A stretch of 64,000 nucleotides of DNA, taken from positions 798,185-862,184 of the forward strand of contig NMRA01000070.1 in the NCBI GenBank assembly GCA_002633005.1, written 5' to 3'. The notes below the pieces were generated by a model that was not told the DNA's origin, searched no databases, and saw only the letters and a program-made list of their open reading frames with translations. Source of the stretch: Phoronis australis. Its lineage: Eukaryota; Phoronida; Phoronidae. This document shows positions 11,226 through 25,000 of the stretch, piece by piece. A program made the position numbers and the translations under genes. Position 1 is the stretch's first letter. Each line of letters starts with the position of its first letter.

Positions 11226-11951
11226 TATGTTATTTAGTGCCTAGATTGGCCGAACAGTGAATATTGAATACACACCGCGGGAGCCAAAGAAATTTGATTT
11301 GTGATTTGAATAGCATATTTTAATGCCATTAATATGTACTTAAACCCTTGAGAGATTTAATACATGAAATCCGACATAACGGTGCGAAATCTTAAAAATA
11401 GTCAATCCTCATTCAATAGTTTTATTCGGTAAATGTGAACTGATCGTAGAAAATACATGTAGCAGTTTGGATATACCGGGCGGTATTTAAGAAACCATTT
11501 CCATTCATATCCTAATTTTAGGTTCATCAATAATTAAAAGATGTTAATAATTTGCAGGAGACACATTGCGTTTTACCGCCTTAGTGAAACAGGAACGCAA
11601 AGATGCTCACGAAACACGTGGGTTGACTCGTTGTTGAAATTTAGAGATGTTGCTAAGGTAAATAGTGGGTATCGTTTCCTTGGCAGCCAAGTATGTTCAC
11701 GATAAAGATCGCCAATTTGAGGCTTGATCGTGGAGGTCGTGTTAGAAGGCTCAGGTAACCGTGATCAAATCATTTTAGTGGCCCTCACTAAAACATTAAC
11801 GGTAGTTCCCAATTAGTTGCCATCTTAACTAGGTATGGAATTAGAAAAGGAAGCTGCACACGTCACACACACCAAAGAATGTAAACAGCCTACTGCAAAC
11901 ACTAATTGTTTTACCCGTTAACGTAATCAGTAGGACATTTTTGGAAATCCA
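11226..11951. repeat. Direct duplication, copy 2
   Basis: Matches 10498-11224 over 726 bases with only a handful of differences. It begins immediately after the gap base. Confidence 0.9.
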
Positions 11952-12946
11952 GAAATGGTTGTCAAGGCAAATACACAAACTTGGGAATGGCCTTGTTGAA
12001 GCAAGAGGAATAAATTACACTGTCAGCCTCAGTTTTTGATTAGTGTAAGTTCAATAATTCATTTTAGGTTTTTGATACCACTCTAGCTTAGCAAGCCCGT
12101 AGCCAACATTGCTCGAGGGGTGGTTCAAATTTCTTAAACGGTGCACCTTTCGATCATATTTTGCAAACGTCCGCCATTTGTTCTGTAAATCTCTTAGGCA
12201 GCTAAACCCGGCAGACGTGAAATCAGTGTACACAGCGATGACCCTTGGCGGCTTCATTTTCCTGAGTTAAGATGAAATTAGTAGGCCTTATCCAAGAAAT
12301 CACGAGGATGTCATGAAGGTTAAACGCAAAAACGGGACCCAAGTTCGGATGTGATGTTCTCTCGCTGGATTACTGAGCGTTACCCTTTGCCAAACTTTCG
12401 AGTCGTGCGTGCTTTTAAAAATAAGTTATTATACTCCATCACATACTCGCACGGAAACATTTAGTCAGAGAATGACTTGAAGAATTTTTTGTCTGGCCTA
12501 CTCGATTCAGTTTAGACAAAGTGGCGTACCTAGAAATGATGAGAGTCCGGATATTAATAAATTTTAACTGGGTTTGTTTCCAATGTGAATGTGGGCTCCA
12601 AAGCATTTCTTGTGAATAAGGAAACATTTAGTCAGATACGCGCGTGGCCGGATCGCAACTAAAATAATGTAGTAGGTTACCCTGTCCATGCCAGTCTTCA
12701 CCACGTGAGAGTGTGAAATTCAGTCTTCCCAAATTTAAAGCTGCCCGTAAAATGTCCCAACCCTGAAATGAAATACCTCAGTACCCCCAATGTTGTCCCC
12801 GTTTTGAAAATGAATTGTTTACATTCAAGAATCGCGGTTGTTTATGATTGGAACTGAGCTCATTTGCAAACAATGCAATCAATAATTTAAGAACTGCTAA
12901 TTTTTGTACACCCTTTAATGGTTACTAAATAGACACAAGTACAATG

Positions 12947-13018
12947 CATGGGAGCCCACCATAGGGGGCTGGGGGGCTATAGCCTCCCACTTTTTTCACT
13001 TGTGCTGCCACGCCCATG
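12947..13018 (+). mobile_element. Miniature inverted-repeat element, copy 2
   Basis: It begins CATGGGAGCCCACCAT and ends GCCACGCCCATG, so its outer ends are inverted complements. It resembles 7061-7127 in the opposite orientation. There is no coding capacity. Confidence 0.5.
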
Positions 13019-13028
13019 GTCTCTAAGC

Positions 13029-13083
13029 GGTGCACCACAGTGGGGCAGGTGGGGCTTTAGCTCTCCACTTTCTTCAGTGCACC
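13029..13083 (+). mobile_element. Miniature inverted-repeat element, copy 3 (diverged)
   Basis: It starts GGTGCACC and ends GTGCACC, with an internal order (CACCACAGTGGGG, GGGGCT, TCTCCACTTTCTTCA) that parallels the copy at 12947-13018. The two copies sit only 10 bases apart, suggesting nested or serial insertion. Confidence 0.4.
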
Positions 13084-13343
13084 AACCTGTCATCTGGTAC
13101 GCAGATACATGGCCACTTGGCGAAGTTGGCTGGGTACAGCCCACGTGATTACGTAAAGCGCTTCAATGGATTCCGAACCAATTTTGAAATTATTAGCAAC
13201 TCTATTATTATTTGATTTTGTAGTACCAGTAACAACAACAACAACTCTGTTGCTATTGTTGTTCATCTATATCCTATGCGTAACGGATATGCTGAGGCTG
13301 GACCTTTTCCGCGGTGAGGGGGTTCCATCGAACCCCCCGAACC

Positions 13344-13344
13344 N
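13344..13344. other. One-base assembly gap in a C run
   Basis: A single undetermined base beside a run of C. It is unlike the gaps flanked by duplications and probably reflects failure to read through a homopolymer. Confidence 0.8.
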
Positions 13345-13570
13345 ACCCCCCCCCCCCGGCTACTGGCCTGCTTAGTCGCGGATTCTCCTTCACAGTGGGA
13401 AATATATGGGACGTGATGTCCTTGTTCATCCATTGATATTTCAAAAGGTTTGCCTTTTTCCGTATTTCATTAATATAACCTACCGCACAGCAGTGAAAAT
13501 TTTCCTGCATTATGATAATAGGATAGGCGTTAAAACACTGTTTATGTCAGTAGGTTGAAATCTCCTTTGG

Positions 13571-16500
13571 CAACATTACAGGCACAAGGGATCTATAGGT
13601 GGCGCTGAACGCTTGTCCACCAAATAGCTAGCGCAGTCTGGCGGGATAGTGAATTTCAATATGAGACGGGTATTTCGAAATTCAGCATTTGCAATAACGC
13701 ACGAATCAAGGCTGCATTCCATATACCTAAAACAATCACGAGAAAAGCTATTGTGGTTACTTGTTCCGGTCGTAATTCGTGTGACGGTCTCGTGGTCACT
13801 TGCTCCGGTAATAATTCGTGTGGGGATCTCGTTCCCATATTCAACGTGCAATGCAGTAGGGTGAGGGACGAAAGAAGGCGATATCTCTCGAACACAATCT
13901 CGATTTTCTCGCAAAAAATACTCTAAGGAACGCAACCCGAACTGTGATATTTTTATTTATCAGAGGAGTTTCCAATATCGTTTGCGATACAGAGTGGTGG
14001 TTTTGGAACTGTGTCTTACTCAGTGTACGTGAATATGATATTAGGGATTGCATCGAGTTGGTGCTCGCATTGCATCACGACTGATGGGCCATGGATTTGC
14101 GGCGCTTGTCAAGTATAGAACATGAGCGCGGACTTGGGTATTTGTTTGGCTATCTTATTGTCCAGGGGTCAGGTGAAATCGGGGATCGTAGGTGATATTT
14201 CAAGTATAGAGACGTGACCAACTGAAACGTTTACACCACCTGTGAAAGAAAAATGAATTATAACTCGGCCAGGCCCCAGCCATTTTCGACTGAGCCAAAA
14301 ATTCACCAAATGGTTCACACATACATGTATAACTGCACGGCTTTAGCTAATTTGTGCTTCGAGGCGCCGACAGGTGTCCTTCGTCATGTCCATGCACTTG
14401 TTTTTAAAAGGAACGTTCTAGTGATGTTCATCTAACATTTTCAATCAATATGTAAATCAAAGTCTATTTTAGCGAAGAAATCAACCCTTTCCACGTGCTC
14501 TTAAATATGCTCCCTGTTTTGTCTCCAAGTTTTTGCACATTCACTTAGTGGCTGTACTTCGGGAGCAAGTTTCCGGATGTACAGAATAGATTAAACGCAC
14601 GCCACTTTTCATTGACAGTCTTTATTCCGTTACGTTCATACCTTCGGAACAAAACCGTACTCTCAACTGAACATAGATAAAGTAACTGACCGAGCGACAT
14701 TCATGTAGGCCTAGAATGCTCGGCGACATAATAGGCACGAACGTGCATGTCAATGCATGCACGGGTATAAACACGACGCTGATTTTAACAGGCTCAATTA
14801 AATTGATTACTGAAACATTAGGTGCTCGGCGGAAATGAGATCAGTGAAAATCCTATCATTTAGCTCTGTATAACTAAAACGACACTGTGACCGAAAGAAA
14901 CGTATTGGTAAAGCCCGGGCTAGGATCAGTACACATGTATCTTTGGGCAAGGCGTAGAATCCATATCACAGCTTCTTAATTCTACCTTTACGGGTTAATT
15001 CCAAGCATGTTATCTCTTGAAATTAAAATCGAAGTGGAGATGTTCTATACCCGGGTCTCATGGGCTTATCACCTGAAGATTGCTTATCGGGTTTGTATTG
15101 ACTCACCAGAATACCTAGTATCTCATAAAGAGTACCGTACATTCACTTTATCTCTATTTGTAACGGAATGTTGCTCTGTTAAGACGAAGATTTAGTCTGA
15201 TAACGTAGCAGTTCAATAAATATTGTTTGCGTTTTGGGGTGACGCCTCTCTGTCGCCTGGTTCCCCCTACTGCAATATTGAGACTTCAATATTATAAATC
15301 AGCCGTCGCTTGCGCAACGTTGCATGATTGCGGTGATGTTGAAAAGTTTATTTGTGTTAAAAAGGTTATTTTTGTAATTCCATTGCGTATTGCCTCAACC
15401 AACTACACATGTACGCAGATACCGGCCGCGGTATTTTGAAAACCCAGAATTATTTCAGGAAAACCTATACAGGATTATTTGCACAAACGAACGTCGTGTC
15501 CCCAAAGGATTCATGACTACCGAAAAGTTATGTCGCACCTATTGGCAGACAGTGATACTACACAGTCAGAGTAGTATAACGCGTGCACCAGCAACAGTGA
15601 TTTTACATCAAGAAACCACAAACGCTACGAATGTTTTTTCACGGTATTAATCGAGCAAAATTGGGTGGAACTCAAATTTCCGTCATATGCGTGCTCTAAT
15701 GCAAAATTGTTTGGAAAATACACGGGATTTTTTTCCACCCTGAATTTTCACGTGCAACGACACCAATGTCTTCCGAACAGAGTGCGGACCAAATGACTTT
15801 GAAGCAAGTTATCTCACTTCTTTGAACAACTAGCACTGGGAAAAATTTTATTATTCTTATTATTCAACGTATTGTCCAATAATACATGTTTTGAGCATGC
15901 TAAAAGTTCAACTTTAATGTGTCTAGTAATCTGTGGAAACACGAATGTCAGCATGTACAGAGTGTATAATTATGGTAACAGGAATCTAATTGCAAAGACA
16001 CTTTACATCGTTTCTATACTGGCGTAATAAATGCCCCACACCCGATGGTCCAAAGAACACCTGACTACTTTCACATGTACAGGTGAGTCGTTTTTGTAAA
16101 AGTTGTGGCCCTTAAGGGGCTTAGTGTCGTAAGATAATTACACAGTCGACTGCAGATCATGATAACGGAGTACCATAAATGTATGTGATAAAAGCCTCAT
16201 CACCGATCCGACATAGGCTTTCATTGGCTAAACATTGTCCGCTATTCAGCGAGATATATATTTAGCTCAAAGGTTTGTGTGTTGATAGACTAGTAAATGT
16301 TGTGATTGAGAAGATATTGAGAATACATTCTCTGATGTTGAATAGCCAGGAGGTGGTTTAAAAACGACGCAAAGGTCAACAAAGATCGGTTTTGAGAGGA
16401 GTTCTCGCTTGCAAAAACAACTGGGAGGTTCGACAAACATACTTTGATAATCAACGTTGTTCCAGTCGTGTTCATCCGAAAAAAGTCGACAGAATCCGTG

Positions 16501-16896
16501 TATAGAAAGCTCTGTTAGATTGCGTAGTAACAAAACAAACACGTTTATTCTGATTAAACACGAGCACAAAGGGTCTTCAATACGGCTTTGGAACGTTGAT
16601 TGGGGATTCGTGGACATAAATGTGTATTTACTTTTATCATTAGTTTACCCTTCTCGCTTTCCAGATTAGTGAGGGTATCACTGTGATTGTTGTCGACTTT
16701 TTGGAACAAGTCGTTGTCGTGCGTGTACGTGTTGTTAACGACTTTCAGGCTATTACGGGTATTATTTCTACGATGGTTACGAGACATGCAATGGAAAACT
16801 TTTGGCATGAACTGAATTAACTAACTGCGTTCATCGGCGTTTCTGACTTTCTTCTCGTAGACGTCAATTTATGTCAGCACATGTGCAATAGATAAT
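13571..16896. other. Gene-poor stretch
   Basis: The minus-strand frames near 13576-13935 and 16267-16617 are the longest, but both are matched by overlapping frames on the other strand, lack splice signals and resemble nothing I know. TACATGTA-type palindromes occur (for example near 14323). I see no supported gene, RNA or transposon. Confidence 0.4.
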
Positions 16897-19800
16897 ATGG
16901 CAGAATCTGACGTAAACATACACAAACGACGGAAGTTGCTCTTTGATGACGAGACAATGAGCTTTCGTTTCGAGTCTAGTTCGAAGACCATCGAGAGAAT
17001 GGGCGAGCAGAAAACAAAAGAAGCGTTGGCCAAAAACAGAGGAGAAGAGAGGCTTCTAGAAACGACCAAACGACAGGTAAAGGCTATGTGCTCCGACTGT
17101 ACTTGTATTTTAGTATGTGTGAGGCCGCAGTGCCTGAGAGGAATCTGACGCCGGGAAATGATAACTTGCAATGTTTCGCTGGGAAGGACCATCATTCTGT
17201 TTTGGTTCCCTTAACTTTTCATGTATTCATAAATGTATGTGTTCTTCACCTTTGCTCTCGTACATCATGATGTAGGTAGTCCTCTGTGCCAGGTTGCATG
17301 AAACATTGCCAAATACAGACTCAACTAAGTACCTTAAATCTTTTGCGTATTTGTTTCATTCTTTACACACATATCTAGTGTTTTTCTATCTGAACTTCTA
17401 TTTGACTTATGTAAAACCGAGTTGTTAAATCAGCCGAAATAACTGAGGGACTTAGTTTCATGAAAAGATCCCTGCTTAATTATTTTCAGTAATATTGAGA
17501 ATTCAACGTAGACTTCATTCGCGATTTGTATCAAAAGTTAAAAATTGACTTAATTATGAGACTCAAACAACAGGAAAAGGGACAGGCAAGGTTTTCTAAA
17601 GCTTAAAAATACGTAGTATATTTAGGAAACTTGGCTGAGTCCCTATTTGGAACTGTTTCCTGCAACCGGAAACTGGTTCTCATTATCCTGAAATACCTTT
17701 TCAACATTTCATTAAAATTATGCTGATTTTTACGCCGGTGGTGGTATGGAAATATTCCTTGATGCCACGTGGTCCGATCAGAAACTTGGAGCGGGGTGGA
17801 ACTGTGCGTACGGCATTCACATCACTTCATTTTGTATTGCGACCAAAACACGCCACTAACTCGTCTTAAAGTTTAAGAAAACGAACCGCAGGAAACTAAC
17901 ATTAAAAACGCTAATCTGTTCTGAATACCTGAAGTCCCTACACTTTACAGTTGCTAGACGCGAGTTGAAGCGACAAAATTTTAACTAGTACTGAATGTTG
18001 TGTATACTATACATTGATATGAATCCTGGTCTTTGATTTGGTTACAAAAAATACCAAAAGCTACGTGTCCTTTCATCCTCGAACGGTAATCGCATATCGA
18101 ATTTTTCTGGGAACGTCGATTAAATATTCCATGATTAGAGAATGCAAGGACAGACGGCTTTGGGATTTTTTTCACAGTCGGACCAAAGATCATGATTCGT
18201 GTCTCTGCTGTATTATTCGCAAACTCAGGTTCAGTATCTTTAACAGTTTACGTTTACACCAGTTATCAGCGTATATCAGACACAATGCGATTTTGTTCCT
18301 TGTTTCTTTCTCAATTTCACCTTTAATCAATGTGTAGACTATTGAAAATCTACTTCACAACAAGAATACGGAATTGCATTGAGAGAAAGGCTTCTTCAGT
18401 GCGTAGATGATAAAACCTCGAACTACTTGGTCCTAAATGAACGCTAAGATAAGAACCCACTAAAATCACGGATCCTTGACGGCAAACACCTGTCGTGTAT
18501 TCCGCGCTGAATCAAGCACGAGAGTTTTGTTGTATGCGTTTAGCACCCGTGCTTTTTGAGTGCATAAGCCTGTTTTGTGAGAACGGTGCAATGTTTTCCG
18601 GACTTGTGTGAGCCGTGTTCATGAGTGCGTACCCACCTGTATGTTCACCGATGAGTGCGTAGCTATCTCAGTGTATGTTCATGAGTGCGCAGGTAATGTT
18701 GTCTGGATAGCCTTACTGTTATACCGGACAAAACATGCAAATAATCGACCATTCCGGGTCATTCTGGTGGAAATTGCTTTGCAGTGAAATTCATCGATTG
18801 AATGTACTGTTTGGCTTAGACGTCAGTGTGGAACTAGTTTATTTTTTCATGTTTAGACAATGTCAGTTGTAGTGTAATGGTAAGGGGAAAAAGTGGAATT
18901 TAACTGTTCTTTCATCCAAATTGTTTCTGTCGCCTTCCGTGTTTGTACATATGTACCCCAACGGAGAAAAAAGGACAATTCATCTAAAGCACGTTCTCAG
19001 TAATACCTCAAAATTAACACTAAATATGTTCTAGTGGTACACTGATATGGTTGGCATTTACTAATTGGCTATGATAGAGTAAAGACTTTTTTGAAAGGCC
19101 ATAACAGGATAAATTTGCCGTCGAATATGTTTGTGTAAGATTGACTTCTTGAAGTTATTAGCTTTGACGGCAGCTTTAAAACAGCAACATCAAATTCGAG
19201 ACAAATACTGCATCAGCTGTTTGTTGCTGGGCGCCATCATGAAAATGGACGACGCTGGCGGTGTTACGCTAATCTAAGCCGGCGCAAAAAGTCAAAGGTA
19301 ATCTCCTGCTTGTTTGTTAGATAAAGACGCTACAAGCAGTACATTGGAGGAGTAACGTCTCTAGAATAAACCTTTGTGAATGAAAACGAGTTCTGAATTG
19401 CCGTGCGAGATGAGAAACGCCGAGCTTCGGTTGACACTAGTCAGCGTCAACATTGTTTTTTTAAAAATCTGGCCTTTTTTCTAGAATTTGACTAATTAAG
19501 CTATTGAATCCTGGCTCAAGTTTCAAAAATGTCCAACGATCTTTATTGCAAGTTGGCGGTATAGTTACACAAAGCTTGCTTTCATGAAGCCAGATCCGAT
19601 TATAAAATTCGATAACCCGATGATTATAACTCAGCCTACCATGCAGTGTTGCTTAGGGGTAACTATTGCTAGAGAACCGTGTTGTTGGACCTCGAGATCG
19701 AACTGTATATTAATACTGTAATTAATGTACACATTGGGCGACTAGGGCGGTAACTGCAGGTCACGTGGTTCAACAACCAGGAAAGGTTCACTGACCTTGC

Positions 19801-22003
19801 AGATTTTTTCGAAAATGTAAGCAAAAGGAAAGCATATTCAAGTAAATGTGACGTATTTTTGATATTGTCTATGATAAATCCGTGTAGTGTTCTATTTTGC
19901 ACATTTTATTCATTCTTCATTGTCGCCGGTTAAACGTTAGAGTTTACTAAATACAGCACAGTGATTCAACCCATTGGCGGCTATAGTCTCTCCTATCTTA
20001 GCCACCTCCATGCCTTTTTCAGATATATGACAGAGATCTTTCAGAATATAAACACTTTGTTCAAGTGGATCGTTTCTTGTTTAAAACTTCTTTGAAGATG
20101 TTTTGACGCCTAAGTCAGAGTGCCAGCAGCGTATCAGCACAACCTAGAATTACGCTCGTATATTATATCGGAGTGGAGCACATTTGTTCAGTCGGGTAGA
20201 CGGTTGTTTCCCGAATTTTGCGTCTCTGTGAAAATGCAAGGTCTAGAAAAATAGGCGGACCATTTGACACTTTGTTTTCCTGGGTTGTGTCAAATAGCTG
20301 GGCTGATGAGACCCAAGTCTGTTCGCTGGACCCGCTTCCTGTGCCTATGCCCCCGTATGGTCTATGCAAGCGTTTTTGCTGCTGTTGTTTGTCGCCGATA
20401 TCGATCGGGAGACGGGAGTATGATTAGAAGCAAGGGAAGGTGTATCATGAACCTGGGGCTCGTTTTACGAAACTATCCTTATAATTAAACCAAAGTATAG
20501 CCACTATAAACTTCCTTCCATCAAACAAACAGGCCTGTCACTTGATGCGCCGATAATGGCATCAAGAAATGAATGAACTGCCAGTTCTTTGCAAGCCCAT
20601 TATGTGAGTGAGGGACAGGCCGAGACCAAATTGTCAACGGTGAGCGGTCTAAATCGAAAATTTTCTTGTAGGACGGAACGCACAGTGAGTTTATAGCCGC
20701 TTTATAAGTCGTTATTGTTCAGCCTGACGGTTTAGTACAAGAGAATTACTGAACCATAATGTAAAATAAAACTTGGTGGCATTGCTGTGACAAAGTTTGG
20801 GCGGGTGAGGTGCAGCCCAGGCTCTACTCTGCGAACTTAAACTCGAGTCATGACGCTGGTTGGAAAGTGTCTCCCATAACTTTAGGCAGGTAAACTACAA
20901 GCATAATAAGGGTGACACTTCTTCCCGAACAGCCCAGCCTAGTAAAAACACTTTTCACGCCTGCGTAGCACTTAAAAGCATGAATTATGAGTATACATCA
21001 CGAGAAAAATTTTCGAGAGTAAATGACGAGAGTCAGCTACGAGCGTAAATTCATTAGCGTGTTAGTTATGAGCATCGTTCTTCGCTCGTCGTTTATACGT
21101 GCGTACATTTACAAGTGTAGGGCCTATATCTACGGGTGTAGTAAAACTTTTTTAGATGTCACATGACCTGTCACCTGCTCATTGGACATAACGATTACGC
21201 ACACAAAACAAGGTTGTGGAAATTGCGTTTACGCCGTACATGTACATGTAATTCACGAGCGTGAGTTAGACTTTCTACTCAGCGTCCAGCGATACGCTAC
21301 ATGAGTAAATATCCAGAGTTTGTTTGAAACGTGCCGTGAGACGAGTTTCAAGTATGCATGTTGAGCTTAAACGCGACCCGGACACTGGTTCGCCATTTCT
21401 GAGCTTTTAACAATTTTGTAGTCAACCCAAACGATATGAAAATTAATTTGTCAAATTCCATTTCAGTCCGAATACCAAGCTCGATGGTACGACAGAAAGA
21501 CGTCGAAGGAAATGGGTGGCATTCGCGATTCTTTGAAAGAAAAGACAGCTCACAAAGAAATTCTTGATGAAGTCGCACGCCAGTATGCACATGACGAGAA
21601 CAACAACGGATCGTTTGGCAAGTACGGACCTAATGCATCTAAAACGGAACTACTTCCGCGTATCGAAACGGCTCTAAAGCAAATGGAGCCGTCGTATAAA
21701 AGGCAAAGGCAAGCCGAGAATTTGTTAGACCAGAGGAAAAAAATCGAGCAAATGGACAGAAAATTATCAACGTCGGCTATGATGACTAGAAGTAAAAAGA
21801 AAAATATAGAGCTTCCTGAAATTGAAAGGCGGGAAACCTCTGACGACAGAAAAAGGGCAACGAAGCTGGTTTTACCACCTATCGTGGTTAAAAAGTCGAA
21901 AACAAAAATGAGTACGCCATCTAGTGTCACACGAGAGATGACAAGAATGGACCCTTTGCCATCTGTTTTTGTGACTCAAGTTGTGTCCGAAAATCAACGC
22001 TGA
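16897..22003 (+). CDS. Two-exon gene, 238-residue Lys/Glu-rich probable coiled-coil protein, function unknown
   Basis: Exon 1 is 16897-17076 (60 codons, start context AATATGG, ending ACGACAG before a GTAAAG donor). Exon 2 is 21467-22003 (acceptor TTTCAG, 178 codons and stop). The intron is phase 0 and the frame runs through without interruption. Residues 30-60 are rich in Lys, Arg and Glu with heptad-like spacing, as are about 115-145, so coiled-coil helices are likely. Residues about 5-15 (HKRRK) and 140-150 (RSKKKN) are basic and could be nuclear signals, and the C-terminal 60 residues are Ser/Pro/Lys-rich and probably disordered. There is no signal peptide, membrane segment or enzyme motif. 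I do not recognise the family. A candidate ATTAAA polyadenylation signal lies at 22082-22087. Splice phase, open length and amino-acid bias make this a likely real gene. Confidence 0.75.
17077..21466 (+). other. 4.4-kb intron of the coiled-coil gene
   Basis: No further exon is needed to keep the frame. Short frames on both strands (for example 20163-20488) overlap each other and have no support. A loose repetition of GTTCATGAGTGCG-like words lies at about 18610-18690. Confidence 0.5.
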
Positions 22004-22081
22004 ATCTTTAAAGGATGTGCTCAAACAAATTAATTTATTTGCAATGTACAGTTTGTGTAATTTATATAAAAATATTTCGAA

Positions 22082-22087
22082 ATTAAA
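22082..22087 (+). promoter_or_regulatory. Candidate polyadenylation signal of the coiled-coil gene
   Basis: ATTAAA about 80 bases after the stop codon at 22003, in AT-rich sequence. Confidence 0.4.
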
Positions 22088-25000
22088 TATATCTTACAAT
22101 GAAGAGAGTTATAAGTCAAAGCATGTCAAGCTCAGGTAGCATTTGGACAAACTATACGACGACAAACACGGCTACTGGGAGCCAGCAGAATATGTGCCTA
22201 TACTCAAATAATCCGAGAAGCCATTCCTCACTCAGTTCCTAAAAATATACTTCATAATACACATGCAAATTCACCCTCACCTTCCTTGAGATTTTTGTCA
22301 AAGGGAATTTAGAAGCCTTCAAGTCGGTTTTCAAGGGAGAACCCCCACTACTTGTGAGGGAAGCTTGATGTAAAAAACGGCGGGCTAGTAATACCATGAT
22401 TGAGTCAAAGGCATTACCAGGTAATTTGGCTTCTCGTTGGCTTGTTTCTCATGCTGTGACCTAACAGCACGTAAAACTGTATTCATAATTAAGACTAGCG
22501 AAACAGTTATACTCTTATGCGTCTTTAAAATGAAATAAAAAGGAACGTGATGGCACTGTTGAAGCAGGCTGTGCTTGTGCTAAACACAGGTAGACATATT
22601 ACTATCACTTATTTATGGCAGAGGCAATTAGCTTGCGTGAAGCCGTATGATGGAGACGGTCACGAAGTAATCAGTGTTTTACCCACGTGCAACGAGAGAA
22701 TATGGATTTTTAATTTGAATGTGTCAGTGCGGCTGTTGGAGTTGCATGCAGCAGAAGGATGCCATTTGACTGAGATGGTATTCTCAGGTCAGGTGGTCGC
22801 TCAAGAGCCATTGATTCTGTTTGTTTACATCAGTTCAGCTTGGGCACGCGCAAAAACGTTCACCCAGAAACTCCTGGGGGTAGAGTTCATTAAATCTAAG
22901 ACATCTGTGGAAAAGTAAGACTTCGCAAGAGTACGCGAAAGTACGCGAGGTTTTCCTTGCCGCCAGACAGCAACTGAAATCTAACTTAGACTGCGTTCCG
23001 TAGACCGAAAGACACGTGTGGCCCCAAAACCTGTCTTGTCTCGTGCCGGACTCATCTGACGGGAGTAATCAATCACGAAGAAAATGTCTTCTTCAACCAA
23101 AACATTAGAATAGAATTGACGTCTGACAGACGAGCAACGAATCAAAGCTTTATTTTGGTAAACTACAGTCCATTATACTAGCATGGCACACCGTGTACTA
23201 TTTTTCACTTGTTTCCAAAATCAGTAGAGGTATTTGCCGACGTTAGTAGATTTTTTCAAAAAATCGGCATTCACATATTATATAAAATCATATCTATACA
23301 CTGCATTACTACTCGTATCATTTGAAAGCAAGACATATGTCCCAACTACTGCGAGTTCATTGGTACATTTTCAATCGACTTCAAATACACGCATGTACAA
23401 GTATGGGGCATCTTCAGCGATTATTTTTCAAGACTTTTCATTAACGACTCTTTTCTTAATCTAAACTTTTACAAATTTGAACATCGATATCTCTTTTTGT
23501 GCGTGTGTCGAATCGTATAAGTGAATTTTGCACACTAAAAACTGCGTTTCGCCTTCTTTTAGCTGTCAACGTTGAATTCCTAATCAGATAAGAAAGCGTT
23601 TATAGGTTTAAAAACATTACCGAACATATTGCCGAATGACCATCAACGGAAGCCACAGGCAACACCCACGTGCGCCATTTTCGAACCCGAAGTTTTAAAA
23701 TTGGCCAACCACAATATTAACTCTGAATCTCAGTTTTTCAGTCGCTGATGGCTTTGATATTCTTCAGATGTTGCTAACGGAAATAGAACCCTCATTAGGC
23801 GCTACATCTAATTTCCCATCCGACAATATTGAATACTTCTCATCGGTTGGCATATGAATAGCCAGTATTAATAGCACCTGTACTTTCATGACTAGCTTCT
23901 TTGGTTTGGGTATAAGGGAACAGAGAAGGATGCCAGTGACAGTACTGCGTACACCTAAACAAAGAATACACGCAGTGACGGGTATTTTTGAAATACATGT
24001 ACACCCTGTATAGTCTATAAACACACAACGGGATAAAAGACAAATCAACTCCGTTGCGGAAGGATAAAACACTCGGCAGTGCAACTGCTGCTCCATTATT
24101 GAGGAGGCCCAATTTTCCCTCTTTTTAATTAAGATTGTTAGGCCATAAAAGCCTGACAAGACCTGTGTACACAACAAAGCAACAGAGGGTTAACTGAGTA
24201 CGATATAAATACATGTATCATGAAACGGATTTTATGACGAGTGAAAGGCATATTAATAAATCCGAAACCAAAAAGAGGCGATCCAGAACCTCTAAAGGAT
24301 ACACTTGTGTGTCGAATAGTAGAATAAATATACGTAAATAAAACAACAAAAATAAATCACTGAAATTTTCGGATATGATAACATCCTTCGTCAAAAGTAA
24401 AATCAAACACTGTATGACGAACGACATCTGATAGATGGCGTAATGAGCATGATACTTTGTTGCTGAAAAAGTAAAGGATATAATTTAAGAAGTCTTTATG
24501 TTCAATCCATTAGGTTCAACTGTGTTAAGCTTATTTATCCAAAATTGTTCTCTTTTGAGGCTGTGAGGGGTATTGGAGTTTCTCTATTATTTGTACAGAA
24601 AGATCTTGTAGATTATGTTAAAGTTTGGATTGAAATGATTACCTATAGACCTAATTCACGCGGCGGACATTGAAATCAAAAGCGAGGCTCACTGCGATAA
24701 ACAAAGCGAAAGTTGCATTACCTGAGTTAAATGGCCGGTCTTTCGAGTCCAACCTGGATATTAAAATTTAAAAATGTGTCGATAATAAACCCCAGAGACG
24801 TAGAAAAATACATTAGAGAACAAGTTAATGCATCAAGGAGTTGTCTGACGAAAGGGTATAATTTTTTTTGGAAAACTATGTTCGAAACATGAAAAGTAAA
24901 TATGACCAAACTGCGGCGATCGTAGTGTTACGGATTAGGTATAAATGCTGAATGCAGGGTTACGTATCTTCTTGTAATTAAATTGTTGATAAAAATGCTT

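Larger units (their letters stand above)
12005..13570. repeat. Parts of a dispersed repeat also found at 53422-53705
   Basis: Two blocks, about 12007-12090 and about 13385-13560, resemble 53422-53490 and 53540-53705 in the same order. Shared landmarks are GAGGAATAAAT, GTTCA(A/C)TAAT, CAGTGGGAAAT(A/G)TATGGGAC, GCATTATGATA and AACACTGTTTAT. At 53.4 kb the blocks are almost adjacent. Here they are separated by about 1.3 kb that includes the two small G-rich elements, as if the repeat had been broken by insertions. Confidence 0.55.

Noticed and set aside
13576-13935. 119-codon minus-strand frame
   Set aside because: Internal short repetition (two TRI-TTG/TRI-ITG-like segments) with overlapping frames on the opposite strand; no splice support.
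22547-22918. 123-codon + strand frame
   Set aside because: Its end resembles a repeat at 32262-32450 and nothing supports translation.
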